From: Cladophialophora immunda
Lineage: Eukaryota; Ascomycota; Eurotiomycetes; Chaetothyriales; Herpotrichiellaceae
DNA length: 64,000 nt
Assembly: GCF_000835495.1 (NCBI RefSeq)
Contig: NW_015622545.1
Location: 2,248,777-2,312,776, forward strand
Direction: 5' to 3'
The notes below the pieces were generated by a model. The model worked only from the letters and a program-made list of their open reading frames with translations. It was not told where the DNA came from and made no database searches. Made by a program: the position numbers and the translations under genes. Shown here in pieces: positions 56,309 through 64,000 of the stretch; the stretch's first letter is position 1; each line of letters opens with the position of its first letter.

Positions 56309-57626
56309 TCAAGGACCCCATAGTACACAGTTCGGCCCCATCTCTCCAAAACCGTCTTTGATCGCCAGAAGCCTCCCGATCTGGCCCGTCTCGACATCTC
56401 GCTCGAAGATGGACAGCCACCCTTGCTTCTGCTGCACGACCGCGATTCTGTCGCCCACTTCGTTGAGCGAGAACTGCCGAGGGAAGCCACCACCAGCTGC
56501 AAACTCGTGGGCCAGCGTCAGCGCGACAGATTCTGGGTCGATCCGGTAAGTCAGGATCGTGTCCGCAGACATGCTGGTGCTAGGCTCGAACGGCGACTCT
56601 ATGGTGAACGCTCTGTCGTCGCGAACCGAGACTATCACGAACCTCTCGTCGGGCTGTGAGGAGAACCAGTGAATTGTCGTTAGCAGCGGTTCACCTGAGA
56701 AGGAGAGTTGGAGAGGAGAGCGAGAGGATACGACGGCTCACCGAGATGGCCAGGTGGGATGCCATGGTACGAACTCCCGCGAGCGGTGAGATAACCCGAT
56801 CACATCTCTGAAGGAGGTCAATGTCGCAACCCTGATTCACAAATCTCAGCCCTTCGTGGGAAGAATATTCGACCTGGAAGCTGAGCAGGGTGTTGGCGTC
56901 TTGGTTTAACAAATAGAGCTGTGTCTGGTTGCTGTCGGTGCCCTGGCGTGTGATGAATGCCACATGTCTGGGATACGACCCCTTGGGCAGTTGGAGGGCG
57001 TCGATCTCTCGCAGCATCCCCGGACTATTAGGGGGAGAGACGGCTAGAACCCGGACTCGGTCGGCTCCCAGGTCGGGCACGAGGACATGGCGCCCCGTGG
57101 GCTCGAGAACGACTTGATGGGGACGAGGCCGATCTTGGACCTTGCCTGGACCGGGTTCGATGGGCGAGAATTCCAACTCGTGAATGGGCTGGATGTGAGC
57201 AACATCGGTGATGTCGTAGGTCACCACGCGGCTCGAGTGGCTGGTGACGCTGTTAGTCTTTCTCACACCAGTGTTGAAGGACATCATGGCAGCAACTCAC
57301 TAGAAAGCAACGGCTAGTATGTCTCCTCCATGGTAGATGGTGTGGTATGCCGCGCCGAAAGGCGATTCCACGCAGCCAGACTCGACGAGGCTCCCGTCAG
57401 CTTGGACTGCAAAGGCCTTGACGGCTCCCTGTTCACTTTCTTTGTCGTTGGATGTCCCGAATAGAATCTGCCGGTCTGGGTCATAGGTGATCCACGAAGG
57501 GCTGGGACGGCAGGCCTCGGTCGTGGCAATTACCGTCAATGCCTGGCGAGGGTCTGGGCCTTGAGAGAACTCAAGGGTGTAGATTGTGCCATTGTACGAA
57601 CTGAGAAACAACTTGCGCGGTGCCAT
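56309..57626 (-). CDS. seven-bladed lactonase-type propeller (6PGL/CMLE-like)
   Basis: Exons 57626-57301, 57240-56742 and 56653-56309 encode 389 residues; both introns are GT-AG. The start MAPRKLFLSSYNGTIYTLEFS gives the first blade. Later blades carry PSWITYD, RPHQVVLEPTGRHVLVPDLGADRV, PRHVAFI and the diagnostic GGGFPRQFSLNEVGDRIAVVQQ near the C-terminus. The fold is shared by cytosolic 6-phosphogluconolactonase of YbhE type and by fungal carboxy-cis,cis-muconate cyclase; most fungal members are untested. No signal peptide, so cytosolic. It is divergent from the AtuA-like gene across 519 bp and lies behind the sugar transporter, which favours a sugar-lactone over an aromatic substrate, but only by context. 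Confidence 0.9.
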
Positions 57627-58145
57627 GGTGTGAAATCGTGGCTGGGAGTGTTTGTTTTACCCGAGCTGCACGAGGCGAAGAGAGTGTCGTTCTTGTATCC
57701 CTATGGACGTCTCATGGAAGTGAGCTACACATGATGCCTCGATGTTGACGGTGAGGGAAAGTCGTCCATAGCGGGCACGGCGCAGGGAGAGGGACCAGGT
57801 AAAGACTGCGGTTGCGCTCGCTCGCGGCACCACCACCCGGTCATCAACCACCCTCGCACACTCCTGGCCCGCAGAGTCTCTGCTCATCCTGATGATATTC
57901 GGCTAAGTGAGAAGGCCTTCAATTTGTCTCTGCTTTCAGTGGGGTATCTATGCGTCTTGACCCGACTAATTTGCTGTATCCACGGTCAAGCGTTTGGGCC
58001 CACGAGCACCAAGTGTCGCGCGCTGACTTGAAAAAGCCGTCCTCGCCCAGGTTGGAGCCTCTGTGATGTGGTCACAGCTCACGTCCGGTGCTCAGCAAAT
58101 CGCCATATCACGACTCAGACCTCCTTCTCTTCCCTCCTAGACACC
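57627..58145. promoter_or_regulatory. divergent lactonase/AtuA promoter interval
   Basis: 519 bp between the divergent lactonase and AtuA-like genes. A 76-codon leftward frame ends at 57657 just upstream of the lactonase start; no family recognised, so it is not called. Co-regulation of the two genes from here is likely but no specific site is proven. Confidence 0.45.
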
Positions 58146-60248
58146 ATGTCTCCCTCTCAAATCCGTGACGAACTCAGGATATTCGCCCCCTGTGGCCAAC
58201 TGGGCCAGGGCTGGAACGACGAGGTGTTCTGGCAGACGTTGCGGACCGGCAACATTGACGCCATCATCTTAGACAGCGGATCCACCGACAGTGGCCCTGG
58301 TCGTTTGGCACAGGGCAAACCCAACGTGCCAGTTGCGCGACTCGAAAAGGATATCCACACGCTGGTCAAGGCCTGCCACATCTACCGTGTCCCCGTGCTG
58401 GTGGGATCTTCCGGCGGCGATGGAGAGAATGCCATGGTGGACATGTGTATCAAGATCATTACCGACACGGTGAAGAAGTTCGGCTTCCGGCCCATGAAGG
58501 TGCTGAGCATCTACTCCGAGATCCCCAAGGAGCACGTGTACAAGAAGATGGACAAGGGAGAAATCTCTCCCTGCGGTGAAGGGGTCCCAGAGCTCACCAA
58601 GGAGGACGTGGCTGCCAGCACCCGCATCGTCGCGCAGATGGGCCTGGAGCCGTATCTCAAGGCCATGCAGGAGAACCCAGGCTTTGACATTATCATGGGC
58701 GGGAGGGCATATGACCCTGCACCCTTTGCGGCGTTTTGCCTGTATAAAGGATTCAACAATATGGGTAAGGATGCCACCACAATGGCCTAGTATCCCTTTG
58801 TCTCGTAGATGTCAAGAACTTCCCGCAGAAGAGGAATCTCATGACTAACCTTTCTCTACCCCGGCTGTAATGACAGGCGTCAACTATGCCATGGGCAAAG
58901 TCCTCGAGTGCGGCGGCCTCTGCTGCAAGCCCAAGTCCCGATCAGCCATGGCAATTGTCCGGCAGCACAACTTCGATGTCGTGGCCCTCGACCCGGGGTC
59001 CAAGGCCACGCCTATATCGGTCGCAGCCCATTTCCTCTACGAACACACTCGTCCGGACGTACTACTGGGCCCCGGTGGCGCCACGCTGCTGGATGAGACC
59101 CAGTACGAGCAGATCGACGAGCGGACAGTGCGTGTCTCCGGGGCCAGGTTTGCCCCCGAACCAGAAGGAGAGTACACCGTCAAGCTCGAGGGTGCGCGGA
59201 ATCGCGGCTTCCACACAATCTTCATCGGAGCCCTGCGCGACCCGATACTAATCTCCCAACTCGACCCCTGGATTGGGTGGATTAAGGATGCCGCAAGGGA
59301 GAAGTTTCCCGACTTTCCCTGGGATCTAAAGATTCACACCTATGGGGTCAACGGTGTGATGGGTCATCTAGAGCCGGACGACCGTCTACCCAAGGAAGTG
59401 GGCATCGCAGGACAAGTCCGGGCGGAGACGCAAGACCAGGCCAACCAGGTCGCCAGCATGGTCAAGTTCTACTTTACCCATGCTGCGTATCCCGGCCAGG
59501 TCGCCACGGCGGGCAACTTTGCCTGGCCGTTCACCCCGTCTGAGGTGCCCATGGGCCCGTCATCCGAATTCTGCGTTTATCACATTATGCACAAGACAGA
59601 TCCGCTCGAATTATTCCCTATCCGCGTGCACAGAGTTGAGGGGGATAATTCGTTTGTCAGCAAGGAAGTGTCTGGTTCAGGTGAGTGTCGTATGCCATTT
59701 CTAATAGAGCAGAAGGAAGAAAAGACCGGTGATGTCCCCAAGTTCCGCAACCATATCAAACTAGTGTGACTGACCCGAGGATGCCTACTGCAGCAGCAAT
59801 TCCATTCAAGTCTTTGCCGTCACGAGGAACAACGGCCGGCGCCAGTAAGCTCAAACCCCTGGTGGGGGATCCGGCGAAAAGGTACTACCTCACCCCGGAA
59901 CCGGCGCCGGGGACGTGCTACCTCGGCGACGTGGCGACGGTGGTCCGCAGCAAAAACGCCGGGCCGTACCAACTGACCTTTGACGTTATGTTCCCGAACC
60001 AGGAGGTTTGTGAGAAGGTGAAAAGCGCGGGACTGCTGTCGGCGGAGACGATGGCCAGGTTGTACGGGATCCCGCTCGAGCGAGTGGTGACGTCCATGTA
60101 CTTTGATCAGGCCATGGCATACAAGGCGACCATCACTCGGGCTGCAGCATCAGGGGGGTTCGGAGAGACAGACACACATGCATCCCAGCAGCATGTGCCG
60201 TTGTTGTACCTGAACCTGCCATGGGCCAGGCAGGGCGAGACTCGTTGA
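58146..60248 (+). CDS. AtuA-like (DUF1446) protein fused to DUF4387
   Basis: Exons 58146-58764, 58877-59680 and 59794-60248 encode 625 residues. Exons 1 and 2 form the DUF1446/AtuA-type domain: IDAIILDSGSTDSGPG, GSSGGDGEN, IMGGRAYDPAPFAAF, ECGGLCCKPKSRSAM, DVLLGPGGATLLDE. Exon 3 encodes DUF4387 (CYLGDVATVVRSKNAGPYQLTFDVMF, THASQQHVPLL). The 113-nt intron joining them has a GTGAGT donor, CTGAC branch site and CTGCAG acceptor in phase 1; without splicing, exon 2 reads to a stop at 59769. In bacteria the two families occur as neighbouring genes, so a fusion suggests they act together. AtuA itself belongs to acyclic terpene use; the reaction of this branch is unknown to me. Confidence 0.88.
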
Positions 60249-60445
60249 GTGAACGGGCTTCGCTCACCCCCTAGTGCTCTGCTGCACATGGCAAAATACG
60301 GGATGGTTGTCGGCGAGTGATCTAGGTAACCTTCTCGTAGAGTCTTCCTCTTTGTGAACAGTCACAGAGCAGCTATATCAACTATGGTCTCTTAGATACT
60401 TCAGTCCCAGGACTAACTTTCTATCATCTTTCCAATGACCCATCC

Positions 60446-61517
60446 TCAATTGCTACCATTGTGGCCATTTGTCTGACTGTTCGTCTGCGAGATAATCGCG
60501 TCGCGGAGCAGCTTCTTCAGTTCCTCGCCGTCACGGAAGAAGATGCGCAGGCTTTCATTGATCTTTTCCGTCGCCATCACATCCATGAAGAGGTCGAGTC
60601 TGAACCCCGCTTCGTCCTGTAGATATCCAGAAGCCGCTTTGTGAGGATCAAGGTGATCTAAAGACATTGTCAGTTTAACGACCTGCACAAGCCGCAATCC
60701 AAACGATGAGAGACTTACTATTCTTGGCAAGTAGACGAGGTTTGACCTCGTAGTCTGCATTCTTCAGCTCCTCGAGCACCGCGACGTGGATGGTCATGAG
60801 ATCGACGCCCGCGAGATGGACGCACTCGTCAATACTGCGCAGACTGGCTGCCATGATCTCCGTCTTGACGCCCGACGCCTTGTAGTACCGGAAGATGTCC
60901 GACACCAGCTGGACGCCCGGGTCTTTGGGCCCGGTGTAGTCCTTGCCCGGGAAATACTTCTGGAACCAGTCCATGGTGCGCCCCACGAAGGGCGAGATCA
61001 CCGACGCCCCGGCTTCGGCGGCGAGTTTCGCCTGGACCATCGAGAACAGCACCGTCATGTTGCAGTGGATGCCCTCGCTCTCGAGCACCCGGCATGCCTG
61101 CAGCCCTTCCCACGTGGATGCGATCTTGATCAGCACCCGCTCCCGGCCGACGCCGCGTGTCTCGTACAGGCGGACCACGTCCCGCGCGGCGGCGACGGTC
61201 CTGTCGCGGTCGAACGAGTACGTCGCGTCGACTTCGGTGGACACGCGGCCCGGGAGGCGCTGGAGGATCTCCGCGCCAAAGGACACCATCAGGTGCAGCA
61301 TGGCGTGCTGGACTCGGCCTTCGAGGTCTGGTGCTTGGGAGACGCCGTAGGCCGCCGCGGCGGGTATCGTGTGGGTGTACTTTTGCAGCTTGACCGCGTT
61401 CAAGATATGCGAGGGATTGGTCGTGCCATCTTGCGGGGAGTACTGGCTGATCGTTTCGAAGTCGCCCGTGTCACATACTATCGTAGTATATTTCCGCAGT
61501 TGCTCAAGCGTAGACAT
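60446..61517 (-). CDS. transaldolase family protein, divergent paralogue
   Basis: Exons 61517-60719 and 60657-60446 (61-nt phase-1 intron) encode 336 residues. The residues known to be needed in transaldolase B are kept: Asp16, Asn34, Glu95, the Schiff-base Lys131, Thr155, Phe177, Arg180, and the SLR phosphate-binding triplet. It should therefore transfer dihydroxyacetone units. Around the active site it differs from the usual consensus: QDGTTNPSHIL for QDATTNPSLIL, TEVDAT for TEVDAR, and AASLRS for GASFRN. That pattern suggests a second transaldolase for a special substrate rather than the pentose-phosphate enzyme. A TATA-like word (TATAAG, minus strand) lies near 61641-61650. The gene is 197 bp from the AtuA-like gene, tail to tail. 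Confidence 0.93.
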
Positions 61518-62245
61518 CACGAAACGGCAGGCAGAATCGATACGAGGCCCAGAGAAATGACTCGCCTTGACAAGATCCGTATATCTCGGGCTACGCAGAG
61601 CAGAATGGGGAGATATTGCATATAACAGCATCTTTTCTTATATCCCGTCCATGTCCATTCGGAATAGCAATCAGCTTTCGGCCGGATCCGGTATAATCGC
61701 CATGAGAGGGAATCAGAGAATACCGACAAGGCTAGCCCCTGAGATGGACGGTATCGCCGGCTCCGGGGCCAACACAAGGGTCTGGGTGATAAGGAAGGTG
61801 TTCTCTTCTCCGACAAGACCGGATCCATCTGACTCTTCCCGCCTCAACTGGGCTGCGGACGTTGCTCCAAGCGGAAACATTACAGGATAGTATCGGTGCC
61901 GTGTGATAGGATAGACGGATAGACGAGGTCTCAGAGTATCATAGTGGGCAGGGCGGCAACTCCTCTGTACGAATACTCCTGGTTATCCCACAGGGCATTT
62001 GTGGCTGACGTTCCTTCCCTGCGGAAGGCCGGTGCACTTTAAGAACCCTTTTCACTGTGAAATAGAGTTTAGAATAAGGGAGAGAGAGGAGAGAAGTGAG
62101 AGAGGGGAGAGAGAGGAGAGAGGTAAGAGAGGTGCTGCCTATCTATAATTTATTTTTCTGAGCTTATGTACTTATTTGAGAGTTGACTAATTTCTCATGC
62201 TTGTTATATAGTACGATATATGCTCCTAGGTCAACTTCTCTTCCT
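61518..62245. other. interval with a long purine tract
   Basis: Holds the transaldolase promoter and the 3' flank of the following regulator. Bases ~62077-62132 are almost only A and G on the plus strand (GAGA-type repeats). No gene supported. Confidence 0.55.
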
Positions 62246-64000
62246 TCATACTGTCCCATTCCCCCCGAACATGGACATATCGTATGACATTGAATTCCCC
62301 AACTCAAGCAGGGTCCAGTTCTCAAGAATTGAACCCCCGGAAAGCCAGTCCAGGTTTTCGAGTTCGGGATTCGAAGAGTCCATGCATTCAGTGTGCTGTA
62401 GGACACCGCCATATTCCCCTGAGCTAGCCGGTGCCTGCTTCTCGGGCGGAGGATCATGTTCTCTGCCACTTTGCATCGACGCGCCGCGTTTCGGGTCCTC
62501 GATTGGCCAAGTTGCAAGCCTTTGCTGCCATGGCAACCGCTCCTCCGCCGATCTGTCAAGCATTCTCCGAACCTGAAGCACAAGACTTTGGTAGGGGTGC
62601 ATCTCCAACAAGCCAAGGACCGACCTGACCTGCCTTTCCGTCTGAGCCTTGTCCAGATGGCCCGGCCACCTGTTTGCGAGTTGGAGGGCTAAAACCACTG
62701 CAGAGCCGTCAGCAGCTTTCCAAGGCAAATGAAACAAGTGGTCTTGGAGATTACTGACGTGAGAACGTAAGCATCAAGGCAGAATATGTTGGCGCCCAGC
62801 GAAAGTGCCACCTGTAGGACTTGGAACGAGATACGACGTCGAGCTGGTCTGATATGGTCTCGGCTATCCGGCGGACAACTTCCTCCATAATCGCCAGACA
62901 TGGTGTATTCGTGTTCTTGTGTAATCGGCCGAGAATGGTGCAGCAGATAGTGATTCGTGAATAGTTCTTTTGAGTGAGTAAGCTGATTCGATTAAGTGAG
63001 TCTTCGTCTACGTTGTATGCTAAATCCAGTCAGCGTATTCCTCCAGCCTTCCCAGATAGGGCGAACGGAGCAGATCTAAACAGTCTTGGTGTCCAATGTG
63101 GCAGTGGGAACGAGAAATACCTTTAAATCGGGTGTCCCAGTATTGGAACCATTCTTGAGCCTTCTGTTCGAACTCTTGCAGCACACTCTCAGAAATAGTG
63201 GACACCGATGTGGCACTTTCGACCCTAGATTGAATATCACCTAGGAGGACATGTCAATACCTCACCGGGAGAACACGCCGCGACTTACTGCGGAGTTGGA
63301 CAATCTCAATCGTAGATATAAACCTCATGTCACTTGGGTACGAGACAGGAAGGTCCAAATAGGGCCTCAATAAGGCTTTGTCGAGTTCATGGATGCGTGG
63401 TTTCCTTGCGGTGCCAACTGCAAGCTCACGCTCGATGTGATATAAGATGCACCACGTACGGGCCTTGCGGCTGCCGATGTGGAAGTTCCGTCTGTCGGTT
63501 GTCAAGGAGTCTTCACCGACCAACTCGTTAAGTGCACAATCCAAGCCCAACTCCAGCGCCATTTGGTGAGCGTGGCCAATGGCAAGCCAGCTTTTCTCTG
63601 CATTTGCTGCAAGCAGTGTCATTGCCTGCACGGTCTCAAGCGTTGGATGCTCGAAGATGCTGTCGAATACCCAACGGCGCGCTTCTTGCAGACAAGCCTC
63701 TCGTACTTTCGTTTGCAGGTCTGTAGAGGCTCCGTGCAGGATATGGGATGTCTGTTTCAGAGCAATGAACAGAATGGCGATGAGGCAAAAAGGCGAACGA
63801 GTTCGTAGAGAGTCGAAAGTATCCACTATGGGATCAAACATTGGAATATAAGGGTTACCGCCTTCAAAATAGCTGGGTTGAGAAAACAAAATTAATGTGG
63901 ACACGTTGATGGAGGAGCACAGAATGCTTACGATGCGAAGAGAAGTCGTGCCTGGCTTTCATCCTTGAATAGTTCTGACACTATGTCGGATGTTTCATCA
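62246..64000 (-). CDS. fungal-specific transcription factor, N-terminus outside window
   Basis: At least five exons read in frame: 64000-63932, 63872-63289, 63240-63121, 63019-62759 and 62697-62246, all GT-AG. The visible ~495 residues contain a fungal transcription-factor middle homology region: SELFKDESQARLLFAS, FCLIAILFIALKQ, ETVQAMTLLAANAEKSWLAIGHAHQMALELGL, ARTWCILYHIERELAVGTARKP, then AQEWFQYWDTRF and a long C-terminal helical part. The acidic, Asn/Ser-rich tail (ECMDSSNPELENLDW) may be an activation region. The DNA-binding part, probably a Zn2Cys6 cluster, would lie beyond the right edge. It borders the putative catabolic block at its right end. Confidence 0.88.

Noticed and set aside
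57657..57887. 76-codon minus-strand frame upstream of the lactonase
   Set aside because: Codon pattern is not noise-like, but no family is recognised and it may be leader sequence; left uncalled.
59781..60248. DUF4387 region as a separate gene starting at 59781
   Set aside because: It would start 10 bp after the unspliced stop with no room for a promoter, whereas a strong GT-AG intron joins it in frame to the AtuA-like domain.
60786..61625. 279-codon plus-strand frame opposite the transaldolase
   Set aside because: A reverse-frame shadow of a clearly conserved gene.

Overview
The window is nuclear DNA of a filamentous ascomycete (Pezizomycotina). The genes carry short introns of about 50-70 nt with GTAAGT-like donors and CTGAC/CTAAC branch sites. 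The repertoire is typically fungal: a HET-domain protein, Zn2Cys6 and bZIP-DUF3425 regulators, a YAT permease, MFS sugar transporter and YTM1, PRE4, NVJ2-type and FAP1-type orthologues. Class or order cannot be fixed from the sequence alone. I support 27 protein genes, two of them cut by the window edges. I found no tRNA, rRNA, CRISPR array or intact transposon. Exon joins below were read by eye from splice sites and frame, not from transcripts.

Layout. 1-7 kb: an M16C metalloprotease (cut at the left edge), a class I methyltransferase and a large TPR-HET protein. 7-27 kb: Mn superoxide dismutase, a polytopic membrane protein with an internal tandem duplication, a long disordered protein, the divergent housekeeping pair YTM1 (ribosome assembly) and ZW10/DSL1-type tether, an amino acid permease, an uncharacterised disordered protein and a METTL-type methyltransferase. 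27-37.5 kb: ornithine decarboxylase behind a 686-bp ATG-free leader, a bZIP regulator, an SDR oxidoreductase, a repeat-bearing gene-free stretch, a COG0523 (CobW) GTPase and a kappa-GST/DsbA-like protein. 38-51 kb: a GC-rich intronless membrane protein, a small Gly-rich protein, FAP1/NFX1, proteasome beta-7 and an NVJ2/TEX2-like lipid-transfer protein.

51-64 kb looks like an accessory catabolic block: a Zn2Cys6 regulator, an MFS sugar transporter, a seven-bladed lactonase-type propeller, an AtuA/DUF1446 protein joined by an intron to DUF4387, a divergent transaldolase, and a second fungal transcription factor running off the right edge. Uptake, lactone opening, an enzyme of unknown reaction and a C3-transfer aldolase sit between two regulators. 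This is the best candidate in the window for an undescribed pathway; its substrate cannot be read from the sequence.

Main uncertainties are the starts of the M16C protease, SOD, ZW10 and bZIP genes, the GC-AG intron of the first methyltransferase, and all functional coupling inside the 51-64 kb block.
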